Shown here one piece after another: positions 17,790 through 26,655 of a DNA stretch of 43,398 nucleotides. The stretch is from Clostridiales bacterium (GTDB taxonomy: Bacteria; Bacillota; Clostridia; Saccharofermentanales; Saccharofermentanaceae). Made by a program: the position numbers and the translations under genes. Location: positions 1 to 43,398 of the forward strand of contig JAFWQF010000014.1 of NCBI GenBank assembly GCA_017509205.1, read 5' to 3'. Positions within the stretch are counted from its first letter, which is position 1. Each line of letters begins with the position of its first letter. The notes below the pieces were generated by a model, which was given only the letters and a program-made list of their open reading frames with translations, made no database searches and had not been told where the DNA came from.

Positions 17790-19466
17790 TTAGTCCGCAG
17801 AAACGACGCGGAAGACCTGTAAGCCTTCGTTTTCATACACAGAAATGCCCTTAACATTCCTGCCGTAATGCTCTCTGATATATCCCGTAATATCTTTGAG
17901 CCAGGCGTTGTCTTCACCTTTCGGGAGAACAAGTCTTATGTTTTCGCTGTCGATGCATGTGACCCAGGGATTGCCCTCGATCCCGCAGTGATTTGTATAT
18001 CCTATACCGGGAATGGAAACACCTTCCTGCCATCCGCCCATGTAAAAGAAACCATCATTGTAATCTGTTGGAATATCGTAGATGTTTCTTTTTTTATCCA
18101 CTCCCAACGCCATGGTATAAACCATGTACTGGCAGTCTTTGTCTTTCGTGGCATCTGCAAGTAAAACTTTAAGATCATCGCAATATTCTTTATCTGAAAG
18201 GTGCATCTTGAGCGGAAATGAGCAAATTGCAGCAACCCCCATAACAACCATCAGCGGAATGATGAATTTCGATATGAGCTTTTTCATGTCATCGCTTACT
18301 TCAGGAAGTTTATAACTGCTTACATAAAGAAGCGATACCAGAAGCGCAAGCAATAATCCGTAATTCACCCTGTGGACATTGCTCCTGCCGGTACTGCAAA
18401 GATACAATTCAAGCAGCAGATAGAAACCGGTAAGCGGAATAACCATATATCTTTTTTTCGAAAACAGCAGAAAGGTCAATGTCACCACTATATAAACCAT
18501 CAGCATAGGTTCACTTTGTATGGTGATCGGAAGATAATTACCGAATAACGACTTAACGGAATCTGCAGAAAACAGGCCGAGCTTAACATAATAATCACGG
18601 GTAAGTTCCTTATACCGCTCCGTAGTAAACACTTCGGGATCATTGTTCAGCCAATCGGAGAGCATGGCAATCTCAGTCAAAACGCGCTTGTCTCTTATTG
18701 CTGAATAGTCAGGCTCATAATCGGTGAGCAGTGATCTGTAGTGATTATTCTCGTAAAACTCGTCCGAGCCGGGAGTTTTACTGTTGATCACAGTTCCCGC
18801 CAAATAGAATGAACCAACCAGGACCAGAGTTATGCTAAGGGCCGCGACGTATTTTCTCAGGTCCTCCCTGCGCTCCTTATACATGATAACAAGTTCCAAA
18901 ACACCAACACAGAAAATAAACGGACTGACCATCAAGAAAGATTCAAAGCGTATCATGCTCCCCATAAGGATCAGCCAGAAACACAAGACCGTGAAGACCT
19001 TAGAGCGTTTCTCACGCAGAGAATCCAAAAGACCTGCCGCTCCGGCAATCACAGCCAGCGAAGCCGTTTTCGTAAACTGGGGCATATAGAGCGCTTCCAA
19101 GGCGGCAGCCGTGATCAGAAGGCTTACGAAAAAGCCTGTTGTCTTAAACTTCCTGATAAATATCCTTGCAAGAACATAAAGGGATGCGAGGCACACCGAC
19201 CAGTGCATGATGAAATACCAGTTTATGCGCGGAAAATATGAGACAAGAGAATACAAAACGATGCTCAAAACCTGGTTGATGAAGACCAGAAATGAAGTCC
19301 TGTTGCCCTGATATCCGAACAGCAGCGCCTCCATGATCGCATCGTCATTCGTCTCGTAAGCGGGATGAAGGAGAAGGGAAATAATCAGTGCCACCAAACA
19401 TAGAAATAAGGAAGCGAGCGCTTCCTTATGTCTTGAAAAGAACTTGGTATTATCCTTTTTCTCCAT
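17790..19466 (-). CDS. Polytopic membrane protein, possible GT-C-type glycosyltransferase
   Basis: A 558-residue integral membrane protein with about ten to twelve hydrophobic segments through residue ~410, then a soluble C-terminal domain of about 130 residues. The first predicted outer loop carries ETNDD (residues 38-42), and acidic pairs in that place are typical of GT-C enzymes that use lipid-linked sugars. I do not recognise the family with confidence, so this is an inference from topology. The start lies 3 bp after the stop of the DUF1846 gene, so the two are probably co-transcribed. Its stop is only 24 bp from the ctsR -35 box and no terminator is visible, so read-through into the stress operon is possible. 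Confidence 0.6.
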   Translation of the reverse strand: MEKKDNTKFFSRHKEALASLFLCLVALIISLLLHPAYETNDDAIMEALLFGYQGNRTSFLVFINQVLSIVLYSLVSYFPRINWYFIMHWSVCLASLYVLARIFIRKFKTTGFFVSLLITAAALEALYMPQFTKTASLAVIAGAAGLLDSLREKRSKVFTVLCFWLILMGSMIRFESFLMVSPFIFCVGVLELVIMYKERREDLRKYVAALSITLVLVGSFYLAGTVINSKTPGSDEFYENNHYRSLLTDYEPDYSAIRDKRVLTEIAMLSDWLNNDPEVFTTERYKELTRDYYVKLGLFSADSVKSLFGNYLPITIQSEPMLMVYIVVTLTFLLFSKKRYMVIPLTGFYLLLELYLCSTGRSNVHRVNYGLLLALLVSLLYVSSYKLPEVSDDMKKLISKFIIPLMVVMGVAAICSFPLKMHLSDKEYCDDLKVLLADATKDKDCQYMVYTMALGVDKKRNIYDIPTDYNDGFFYMGGWQEGVSIPGIGYTNHCGIEGNPWVTCIDSENIRLVLPKGEDNAWLKDITGYIREHYGRNVKGISVYENEGLQVFRVVSAD

Positions 19467-19469
19467 TAA

Positions 19470-20954
19470 TTACTTGTGATACAGCTTCTTTGTCTGGTAG
19501 ACAGGTTCGCAGGTAACTTCGATGCCAAGCTTTTTGAGCATGTTGAGGTCAACTGACGAGAGCATCGTGGTCGAATGCAGATCGCTGTGAGCAAGCTTGC
19601 TGATCTGCTGCATCGCGAGCTCTGCGACCGGGTTGGTCGTGGCGCTGATTGCGAGCGCGATCAGAACTTCATCAGTATGAAGTCTGGGGTTGTGGTTGCC
19701 CATGTGGTTGATCTTGAGATCGGAGATGGGCTCGATTACGTTGGGTGAGATGAGCGGGATGCTGTGTGAGATGCCCGCGAGACTCTTGAGTGCGTTAAGG
19801 AGCGCTGCTGAAGCAGGTCCCAGGAGATCCGTGGTTTTTCCCGTGACGATCTGTCCGTCAGGGAGCTCTAATGCAACTGCGGGGCCCTCGGTGGATTCTG
19901 CCCTTACCAGAGCTGCGCCGATGACGCGGCGGTCTGAAGTATCGATGCCGCTCTTCTTCATGAGGAACTCGATCTTCGTAACGTCATTGCCGTCGGAAAG
20001 TCCCTGGCGTACTGCAGCCTTGGCCTCATAGTAACGTCTGATGATCTCCATCTTGGAAGCTGTGCAGCATGCCTCGTCATCCGTGATCGCAAAGCCTGCC
20101 ATGTTGACGCCCATGTCCGTGGGTGACTTGTAGGGGCTCTCGCCGTAGATCTTGTCGAAGATCGCGTTGACTACCGGGAAGATCTCAACGTCGCGGTTGT
20201 AATTGACAGTTGTCTTTCCGTAAGCCTCAAGGTGGAACGGGTCGATCATGTTGACGTCTGCAAGGTCAGCCGTTGCTGCTTCATAAGCAACGTTGACAGG
20301 ATGCTGGAGCGGGATCGACCAGATGGGGAATGTCTCGAATTTAGCGTAGCCTGCCTTGATGCCGCGCTTGTTCTCGTGATAGAGCTGTGAAAGGCATGTT
20401 GCCATCTTTCCTGAGCCCGGACCCGGAGCAGTGACAACAACGAGCTTTCTTGTTGTCTCGATATAGTCGTTCTTGCCGTATCCGTCCTCGCTTACGATGA
20501 GCGAAATGTCGGAAGGATAGCCTGCGATGGGATAGTGTCTGTATGTCTTTACGCCAAGGCTCTTGAGTCTGGACTCAAAGCTCTCGGCAAGGTGCTGGCC
20601 TGCGAACTGTGTGATGACGACGCTGCCGACATAAAGTCCGAATTCGGTGAATGCGTCGATGAGACGGAGAACTTCCTGATCGTATGTGATGCCGAGGTCG
20701 CCGCGGCGCTTGTTCTTCTCGATCGCGTCTGCGTTGATGGCGATGACGATCTCGCAGTCGTCGGAAAGAGCCTTGAGCATTCTGATCTTACTGTCAGGTT
20801 CAAATCCGGGAAGTACCCTTGAAGCATGGTAATCGTCGAAAAGCTTTCCGCCGAACTCGAGGTAAAGCTTGCCGCCGAACTGGTCAACACGCTCCCTGAT
20901 CTTTGCGCTCTGAAGTTCTACATACTTCTCGTTACTGAATCCTTCTTTAAACAT
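19470..20954 (-). CDS. DUF1846 (UPF0371) family protein
   Basis: A 494-residue cytosolic protein of a conserved family without settled function. Recognisable parts are the N-terminal FGGKLYLEFGGKLFDDYHAS, an ATP/nucleotide-type loop APGPGSGKMATCLSQLYHE near residue 200, and the conserved DDEACCTASKMEI region near 325. Structures of family members show a nucleotide-binding domain with an added C-terminal domain. The ATG at 20954 is chosen because GGGAGGG lies about 10 nt upstream; the earlier GTG (20993) would extend the protein by 13 atypical residues. Its ribosome binding site falls in one arm of an inverted repeat. Confidence 0.85.
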   Translation of the reverse strand: MFKEGFSNEKYVELQSAKIRERVDQFGGKLYLEFGGKLFDDYHASRVLPGFEPDSKIRMLKALSDDCEIVIAINADAIEKNKRRGDLGITYDQEVLRLIDAFTEFGLYVGSVVITQFAGQHLAESFESRLKSLGVKTYRHYPIAGYPSDISLIVSEDGYGKNDYIETTRKLVVVTAPGPGSGKMATCLSQLYHENKRGIKAGYAKFETFPIWSIPLQHPVNVAYEAATADLADVNMIDPFHLEAYGKTTVNYNRDVEIFPVVNAIFDKIYGESPYKSPTDMGVNMAGFAITDDEACCTASKMEIIRRYYEAKAAVRQGLSDGNDVTKIEFLMKKSGIDTSDRRVIGAALVRAESTEGPAVALELPDGQIVTGKTTDLLGPASAALLNALKSLAGISHSIPLISPNVIEPISDLKINHMGNHNPRLHTDEVLIALAISATTNPVAELAMQQISKLAHSDLHSTTMLSSVDLNMLKKLGIEVTCEPVYQTKKLYHK

Positions 20955-20960
20955 ATAAAG

Positions 20961-21006
20961 ACGCCCTCCCGTTTCATGTGTGTCATTATACACTTAAGGA
21001 GGGCGT
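20961..21006 (-). promoter_or_regulatory. Inverted repeat enclosing the DUF1846 ribosome binding site
   Basis: ACGCCCTCC and GGAGGGCGT (20961-20969, 20998-21006) are perfect 9-bp complements. On the minus-strand transcript the 3' arm contains the GGAGGG Shine-Dalgarno. The loop carries TATAAT at 20985-20990, a possible -10 box. A transcript begun there would lack the 5' arm, whereas read-through from upstream would include it and could hide the ribosome binding site. There is no clear T run, so a terminator is less likely. Confidence 0.55.
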
Positions 21007-21035
21007 TCGAATGTTACAAAATCAGAGTGAAAAAT

Positions 21036-21668
21036 TTATGCTCTAAGCGGATCGAGGACGAACATGCATTTGTCCTGCGGAATTACCTCGATGATGGAAG
21101 TATGCCTGATTACGCGCCTGTCGCCTGCCGCCACGATGAGCTGACTGAATTCCTCAACGGTTGCGATCTCGGGGTATCCGAAAGTCTTTCCTCTGTAGTG
21201 CATCGGGATGACGACGCGCGGATCGATGTCCTTCGTCATCTTGAAGGCCTGTCTCGCGCCGATCGTGTAAAAGCCTCCGACCGGGATCAGAAGAACGTCG
21301 CAGTTCCTGAGCTGGTCCAACTGGGACTCAGTAAGTTCGCAGCCGATGTCTCCCATGTGGACGATCTTCATGCCGTCGATGGTGATGATGCTGATGTTGT
21401 TCCTGCCTCTTGCGGCTCCCTGAACGTCATCATGGAAAGTTTTTATGGTCTTAACATCGAACTTGCCTGCCCAAACGTTCTCAGGTGCTCCGACTCCCTC
21501 AAAATCATCATGATCATAATGGTTGTGTGAGCAAATGACCTCATCAGCCGTCAGGTCATGGTCTGAAAGGCCCGGAACGGAGCCCGGCTTATACGGGTCT
21601 ATGGCCAGTGTGTGTCCCGCATTGTCTTCTATGTGAAAGCACGCATGTCCGATAAATGTAAGCTTCAT
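21036..21668 (-). CDS. UlaG-like metallo-beta-lactamase fold hydrolase
   Basis: A 210-residue metallo-hydrolase. It starts with KLTFIGHACFHIE, carries the dimetal motif SHNHYDHDD near residue 48, then HMGDIG with a metal-bridging Asp near 109, and MHYRG with a late metal-binding His near 177. This set matches the UlaG/RomA-type L-ascorbate-6-phosphate lactonase-like subfamily, whose members act on many substrates. No ascorbate PTS genes are near, so the substrate is open. It begins 12 bp after the HdeD-like gene, with GGAG before the ATG. Confidence 0.85.
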   Translation of the reverse strand: MKLTFIGHACFHIEDNAGHTLAIDPYKPGSVPGLSDHDLTADEVICSHNHYDHDDFEGVGAPENVWAGKFDVKTIKTFHDDVQGAARGRNNISIITIDGMKIVHMGDIGCELTESQLDQLRNCDVLLIPVGGFYTIGARQAFKMTKDIDPRVVIPMHYRGKTFGYPEIATVEEFSQLIVAAGDRRVIRHTSIIEVIPQDKCMFVLDPLRA

Positions 21669-21680
21669 AAGAGTTCTCCG

Positions 21681-22367
21681 TCAGAATTTGGTTACGTCGT
21701 CGCCGTCTGATTTCTCACTGTCTTTCTTTTCCTGCTCTTTGGCATCAGCTTCACTGACGGGATCAAGACCTGCAGCCTTGATGACCTTGCGTGCTGCCTT
21801 CCTTGCCTGAGCCGCGATGATCGCATTGGCGATGCCTCCGATCGCTCCTAAGATGAGCGTGATTCCGATCACGATCATGAGGATCTTGGTAGCCATATTT
21901 GCGAAGATGATGAGGAATCCGAGGCCCAGTGCAAGGAGTCCGAAGGCCAGGGAGAATCCCCAGTAATTTGCTCCTGCGGGCCTCAATATTCCGAGTGTGG
22001 TGAAGATGAGTACGATCGCGTAAACGATGATGATCAGACCCATGATCCAGTTGATTATGTTGATGACGGGTTCAGGCCTGATGACTACGACGATTCCGAA
22101 GATGCCTATTGCCGCTCCGAAGATCATGACCATCCAGTCGAAGAGTTCCTTTTCCTTCTTGATGATGAAGGTAATGGCCGCGATAAGTCCGGCAGCAATG
22201 AGGATGCCTCCGATGGCACGGACGAATATCGTTGCAACCTGGTCACCCTTTCCCATTATCGTGTTGATGAGGAAAACAAAACCAAGGATGAGCATTACGA
22301 TGTCGACTACCACGCTGCCTGCGCTGTACGTATCGATACTGCGCTTGTTCTTCTTGTTCTTTGCCAT
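21681..22367 (-). CDS. HdeD/DUF308-like membrane protein
   Basis: A 228-residue protein with about six hydrophobic helices arranged in repeating pairs (about residues 18-180), typical of the HdeD/DUF308 family, followed by a charged cytosolic tail of Lys/Glu/Asp. HdeD in E. coli is linked to acid resistance at high cell density; in Firmicutes the role is unknown. GGGGGAG lies before the ATG at 22367. It is the first gene of a likely four-gene operon reaching 17790 and has its own promoter at 22402-22430. Confidence 0.75.
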   Translation of the reverse strand: MAKNKKNKRSIDTYSAGSVVVDIVMLILGFVFLINTIMGKGDQVATIFVRAIGGILIAAGLIAAITFIIKKEKELFDWMVMIFGAAIGIFGIVVVIRPEPVINIINWIMGLIIIVYAIVLIFTTLGILRPAGANYWGFSLAFGLLALGLGFLIIFANMATKILMIVIGITLILGAIGGIANAIIAAQARKAARKVIKAAGLDPVSEADAKEQEKKDSEKSDGDDVTKF

Positions 22368-22401
22368 GAAGATCTCCCCCTGTCTTTAGAAAGTCTATTT
22401 A

Positions 22402-22430
22402 ATTATCCCTCATGAACGGGGCTCGTTCAA
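22402..22430 (-). promoter_or_regulatory. Probable sigma-A promoter of the HdeD-like operon
   Basis: TTGAAC (22425-22430) and GATAAT (22402-22407) with a 17-bp spacer on the minus strand, in the 84-bp gap after the isomerase gene. No strong terminator is visible between the two operons. Confidence 0.7.
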
Positions 22431-22451
22431 TTCAGCCAAAAGCCTATTTAA

Positions 22452-23138
22452 TCAAAGCGCCTTTGGGTATTCGTTACATAAAAGCCTGTAGGGCGGCTCG
22501 TCCTCGTCTATCGCGGGGAACCTTCCTACGGGCGGATTGAACCTGTTGTCGGTGTTGTCGTCATTGCACTGTGAGACCTCACCGATGAGTATCGCACCCG
22601 TGCCCTTTTCGACTTCGAAATCGTGATAGAGTCCCTGCTGGATCGAGATGCTCTCGCCGGGCGTCAGGCGCACCTGTGTTCCCGCGGGAACGGTATATGT
22701 GCGGCCGTCGCTGTGAATGGTGACGTCGCTGACTTTGTCTATCGATTCATCGGGAAGAGAATTGTAAACGCGGATAAGCAGATTTCCTCCGCCGCGGTTG
22801 ATGATGTCCTCCATCTTGAACCAGTGAAAATGATTGGGCGAGTACTGCCCCTCCTCAATGAAAAGGAGCTTTTCGGCATAGGGCTTTTTGTACTTGTCCT
22901 GCATCTTCTGATTGCCGTTACGCAGAGTGATCAGCGAAAAGCCTACCTTTTTGAAATCACCGAGGCCGTAATCGGTGATGTCCCAGCCGAGCATGTTGTC
23001 CCTGATCTCATCGTACTCGTGGCCCTTTGTCTTCCATTCCTCCGGCGTGAAACTGCAGAACGGCGGAAGGCTTACCTTAAGGTCTTTCAGGAACGATTCC
23101 ATGCGCTTAAGCGCAGCGTTGATCTCAGATCTTTTCAT
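22452..23138 (-). CDS. D-lyxose isomerase-type cupin (Lyx_isomer family), last gene of the nitrogenase-like operon
   Basis: A 228-residue cupin closely resembling D-lyxose ketol-isomerases, which interconvert D-lyxose and D-xylulose with a divalent metal. Seen are the N-terminal MKRSEINAAL and LPPF motifs, the metal-binding stretch EEGQYSPNHFHWFKMEDI (about 91-110), and a later cupin block with HDFE near 172. It overlaps hydF by 14 bp, so it is translationally coupled to the metallocofactor operon. No pentose transporter or kinase is nearby, which makes a purely sugar-catabolic role odd. It may be a passenger gene, or a metal-binding cupin recruited to the pathway. GGAG stands before the ATG. 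Confidence 0.85.
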   Translation of the reverse strand: MKRSEINAALKRMESFLKDLKVSLPPFCSFTPEEWKTKGHEYDEIRDNMLGWDITDYGLGDFKKVGFSLITLRNGNQKMQDKYKKPYAEKLLFIEEGQYSPNHFHWFKMEDIINRGGGNLLIRVYNSLPDESIDKVSDVTIHSDGRTYTVPAGTQVRLTPGESISIQQGLYHDFEVEKGTGAILIGEVSQCNDDNTDNRFNPPVGRFPAIDEDEPPYRLLCNEYPKAL

Positions 23139-24336
23139 ACAGTGTCTCCTTAATGTCAGGCAGCACCTCGAGCGAACGGGGCAGGATACCCTTCATGAAC
23201 GCGATCGCCGTGCCGTAATTGGTCATGGGGATCCCTGCGTCTTCAGCGCACTTGGTGCGGTATCTCATCTCGCGGTCATTTAACATGCATGCGCCGCAGT
23301 GGATTATCATCTTATATTTCGACAGGTCATCCGCAAAAGAAAGACCTGACGTTGTCTCGATGTTTATCTTCTTTCCGGTGTATTCGCCGAGCCACTTGGG
23401 GAGCTTATACGTGCCGATGTCTTCGCACTGGCGGTGGTGCGTGCAGCCTTCTGAAATGAGAACGGTGTCACCGTCTTCGATCGTATCGATCGCCTTTACG
23501 CCTTTGACCGCGCTCCTTAAGAATCCCTTGTGTCTTGCCATCAGGATCGAAAATGAGGTCAGCATAATGTCCTTCGGAACAATGGGAGCGACCTTGCCGA
23601 AAGCCTGGCTGTCGGTTACGACGAGCTTGGGTTTTTCCTTAAGATCAGCGATCGCCGATGCAAGCTCAGTGTCCTGTGTGATGTACGCTTTTGCGTTCCT
23701 GTCGAGGACTTCTCTTAAGACCTGCTGCTGGGGCAGGATTATCCTTCCCTTCGGAGCGGATGAATCGATGGGAATAACGAGTATTACCGTGTCTCCGGGT
23801 TCGATCAGATCAGAGATCAAAGGCTCGCCTTCCTGCTTGGAAGAACCAAGCTTTCCGATCAGTTCGCGAAGCTCGTTAACGTTCTTTCCGGTTGCGGCGC
23901 TGACGCAGATCTCGTTTTCCTTGAGGCCCGTGATCTCCTCTTTCAGATCAGCTTTGTTGTATGCAACGACAAAAGGTATTCCTTTCTCACCGAAAAGCTT
24001 TATCAGCTGCTTTTCCGTCTCGCCGATGCCTTCTTCAAGGTCTACTACGAGTACCGCTACGTCGACTTTGTTGAGTATCAGTCTCGTTTTAGAGATACGC
24101 TTTTCGCCAAGTTCTCCCTCATCGTCAAAACCCGGTGTGTCGATGATTACAACAGGGCCCAAAGGAAGCAGCTCCATTGCTTTGGTAACAGGGTCAGTCG
24201 TTGTTCCTTTTGTATCGGAAACAACTGCAAGATCCTGGTTGGTAACCTTGTTAACGAGGCTGGATTTGCCGGCATTTCTCCTGCCGAAAAAACCGATGTG
24301 GATCCTCTCTCCCGAGGGTGTGTCGTTAAGGCTCAT
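23125..24336 (-). CDS. hydF: HydF: [FeFe]-hydrogenase maturation GTPase and scaffold
   Basis: HydF is the scaffold on which the 2Fe subcluster of the [FeFe]-hydrogenase H-cluster is held before transfer to HydA. The 403 residues show an N-terminal GTPase (P-loop GRRNAGKS at 18-25, DTPGFDDEGE near 66, YNKADL for guanine near 130), a dimerisation domain, and the C-terminal [4Fe-4S] site. The ligand pattern CxH...HCxxC is intact: C298, H300, H346, C347 and C350. All key residues are present, so it should be functional. HydE and HydG, its usual radical-SAM partners, are not in the window. It overlaps the upstream NifK-like gene by 11 bp and the isomerase by 14 bp. Confidence 0.95.
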   Translation of the reverse strand: MSLNDTPSGERIHIGFFGRRNAGKSSLVNKVTNQDLAVVSDTKGTTTDPVTKAMELLPLGPVVIIDTPGFDDEGELGEKRISKTRLILNKVDVAVLVVDLEEGIGETEKQLIKLFGEKGIPFVVAYNKADLKEEITGLKENEICVSAATGKNVNELRELIGKLGSSKQEGEPLISDLIEPGDTVILVIPIDSSAPKGRIILPQQQVLREVLDRNAKAYITQDTELASAIADLKEKPKLVVTDSQAFGKVAPIVPKDIMLTSFSILMARHKGFLRSAVKGVKAIDTIEDGDTVLISEGCTHHRQCEDIGTYKLPKWLGEYTGKKINIETTSGLSFADDLSKYKMIIHCGACMLNDREMRYRTKCAEDAGIPMTNYGTAIAFMKGILPRSLEVLPDIKETLYEKI

Positions 24337-25366
24337 GGTAATAGTCCTCCAATCTCATGATGTCAGGAATTTCCTTCCTGAATAATCTTCCTGACATCGC
24401 GAAATGCGGGAGCCTGACAAAGCGTGCGCTCTTGGGCGAGATGAGCTCAAACATCGGATCGCCGATAATGACTTCGGCATCCGACAAAGCCTGCCTGATC
24501 TCATCTTCACCGTGGCACTTCATATCACACTCTGACAGAAGTCCGTCCGTGATCTCAGTAGTCGCTATGACATTAAAGTCCGTTCCATACTGCTTTTTTA
24601 TCGCTGCTGCGGCATAACCTGAAATGACAGGTTCGCCGACAATATAGTTATGCGATTTTTCACGCTTAACATCAAGATAGTTTCCTATTAATTCATAAGG
24701 GATCCCGAATTCACTTTTCATGTATTTCGCCGCCGCAAGACCCGTCGAAGAAACGACCAGGTTAAGCTCTGCCTGAGGTGCTTTCAGAACTTCATCAAGT
24801 GATGTTTTGTAAGACCAGTTCGAAACAAGCGTCCTGCCTTCGGGAATCACGAATTCCGTGTTCACGTGATCGAGCGGAGTGGCGCCTAAGATGTTGATGC
24901 CGCCCTTGATCTTATCTGCTTTCTTCAGCATCTTTTTCGCGAACGCAAGATAAGCTTCCGAAGCACCTTTCGTGTAGTCGTGCATCGCGTTGGTCTGAAC
25001 GTAAAAACACGAAAGTCCCGTGCGGTCTTCCACGATCCTCGAAATGCCTTTGAAGTCTGTTCCGTTGAGGTACGGCAGAGGTGAATTAGCGAGCGCGATG
25101 AACCTGGGTTTCATGTCCTCTGCGGCACGTACGATGTCATTTATGAACTTATCGTCATTGCCCGTTATCGCATCGATGTCGTTGAGGCCTGAAATGTAAA
25201 TGAGTGCTTCCTGCCTGTACCAGCGCACCTCATCGTGGGTGTTGTATGTTGAATTGCATCCGGAAGGATCGTGGATAACGAGCATGCCTCCGAGCTCATA
25301 AAGAGCGGATGCAAAACCTGAAACGTCACCTGTGTATACCGGAAGGATCTTATATGCTTTTTTCAT
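24326..25366 (-). CDS. NifK-like nitrogenase component 1 family protein, second pair
   Basis: A 346-residue member of the nitrogenase component 1/oxidoreductase family, shorter than NifK (about 510). The N-terminus aligns with its paralogue at 31436-32365: both share SG-x-x-S-x-LY-x-LGG, a D-x-x-GC motif with Cys37, DE-x-RW, and GL-x-D-x-DAI-x-G. Cys37 stands where nitrogenases place a cluster-ligating cysteine (GPxGC). The family binds Fe-S clusters and reduces or assembles metallocofactors and tetrapyrroles. The ATG at 25366 is chosen; it overlaps the stop of the NifD-like gene as ATGA. The upstream alternative TTG adds five residues. It probably forms a complex with the preceding gene product and takes electrons from the NifH-like protein. 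Confidence 0.85.
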   Translation of the reverse strand: MKKAYKILPVYTGDVSGFASALYELGGMLVIHDPSGCNSTYNTHDEVRWYRQEALIYISGLNDIDAITGNDDKFINDIVRAAEDMKPRFIALANSPLPYLNGTDFKGISRIVEDRTGLSCFYVQTNAMHDYTKGASEAYLAFAKKMLKKADKIKGGINILGATPLDHVNTEFVIPEGRTLVSNWSYKTSLDEVLKAPQAELNLVVSSTGLAAAKYMKSEFGIPYELIGNYLDVKREKSHNYIVGEPVISGYAAAAIKKQYGTDFNVIATTEITDGLLSECDMKCHGEDEIRQALSDAEVIIGDPMFELISPKSARFVRLPHFAMSGRLFRKEIPDIMRLEDYYHEP

Positions 25367-26655
25367 AAGACACAGCAGCACCCTAAGCCCTTTCTCGGAA
25401 TGATGTCCTCAGTGTCCTTGGGCACGATGAACGCATCTTCCATGAGCTTCAAGAAAGCCTTTATTCCGGCGTATCCGTAGAGTCCGCCGCCTTCGATCAT
25501 GTTGACGAAATATTCGGTTCCTTCAAACCACGCGGCCTTCTGTCCGATCGCGAGTATCTTTTCATCGCTTTCGTTTTTCCCAAGCCTTCTTCCCTTCACG
25601 TGCATGGTCGCGCAGAGCATCGTGTCAGGCGCATTGGATACGAGCCATTCGAAGTCTTCCTTCTCATCAGGATCTATCGCATCGAGATAGATCTTCTTTA
25701 CGTTAAATCCTCTGCTGATAAGGAATCTTGCAAGTGACAAAGGCCTCGGAACGGCAGTGTAATCTATCGCTATCTCATTGTCTCCGATGAGCATCTTAAG
25801 GTCAGACGCAGCCTTGTCGCATGACGTTCTTCCGTCAGGATCAGGAGTGACACCTATCTCTTTAAGATCAGAATCTATTGCATCATAACCGAACGTGAAC
25901 GGTATGTATGTCAACGGTTTGTCTATGCGTTTTGCAAGAGCTGTCGTACCGAGAAGGCCTGCGGGATAGCTGCAGACAAGCCTGTCGCAGCACCCTAAAG
26001 CATAGTAATCTTCAAGCGTTCTGCATGCGGCTTCATCCCTGATCTTTATGCCTTTTGCTTCAAGAAGGATCCTTATGTCGTTATCTTCTGAAAGCGGCAT
26101 GTCGCATCCGATCACGGTGACAGAACCGTCTTTTTCGCCTTCCGGAATGATGTCGAACATTGCCTTCCTGAGGCGCTGGTCGGGAGTGGTTCCACGCTTC
26201 TGCATGACGGGATCCATGAAGCCTCTGACGAACTTCACGTCAGGGAAACGCTTGGACAATTCATCGTAAATGAAATTGATGTCGCATCCCATGAACTTGT
26301 GGACGCAGACAGGGAAAACGATGACAACCGGAGGCACTTCGGGAAGCGAATTCAAAACATCCGTAACGCCTTCTATCGTTGACTCTTCAAGACGGCCTGC
26401 GAAGACCATGTCATCCTCTTCGAGAATGACGGATGAAAAACGCGAAAGCTCGCCCATTTCCGCGGCGGTCATAACGACGCCTCTCATGCAGTTGTCTGCG
26501 CAGATGTAGATCTGGTGCGCACGCGGGATCTTGAATCCGATGTGCACGATGTTCCACGTTCCGTGCGCGGGCGCATTAAACTCAAGGCCGCCCGTAAACG
26601 GCTTGGGGAACTGCGCTTCTGCGATCCTTATCCTGTCGTCACTTGAGGTTGGCAT
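25363..26655 (-). CDS. NifD-like nitrogenase component 1 family protein, second pair
   Basis: A 430-residue nitrogenase component 1 homologue. Cysteines at 52 and 56 (ICADNCMRG), 117 and 124 (FPVCVHKFMGCDI) fall at or near the cluster-ligand positions of NifD. The stretch EEDDMVFAGRLEE (79-91) matches the conserved E-x-D-x-VFGG region of the family. The protein ends in GCCCVL with three consecutive cysteines (426-428), a possible extra metal site. It starts within the upstream regulator gene (17-bp overlap), lacks a clear ribosome binding site and is likely translated by coupling. The downstream NifK-like partner overlaps by four bases. Confidence 0.85.
   Translation of the reverse strand: MPTSSDDRIRIAEAQFPKPFTGGLEFNAPAHGTWNIVHIGFKIPRAHQIYICADNCMRGVVMTAAEMGELSRFSSVILEEDDMVFAGRLEESTIEGVTDVLNSLPEVPPVVIVFPVCVHKFMGCDINFIYDELSKRFPDVKFVRGFMDPVMQKRGTTPDQRLRKAMFDIIPEGEKDGSVTVIGCDMPLSEDNDIRILLEAKGIKIRDEAACRTLEDYYALGCCDRLVCSYPAGLLGTTALAKRIDKPLTYIPFTFGYDAIDSDLKEIGVTPDPDGRTSCDKAASDLKMLIGDNEIAIDYTAVPRPLSLARFLISRGFNVKKIYLDAIDPDEKEDFEWLVSNAPDTMLCATMHVKGRRLGKNESDEKILAIGQKAAWFEGTEYFVNMIEGGGLYGYAGIKAFLKLMEDAFIVPKDTEDIIPRKGLGCCCVL

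Noticed and set aside
20961..21006. Terminator of the UlaG-like gene
   Set aside because: The hairpin has a long loop and no T run, and its 3' arm is the next gene's ribosome binding site.
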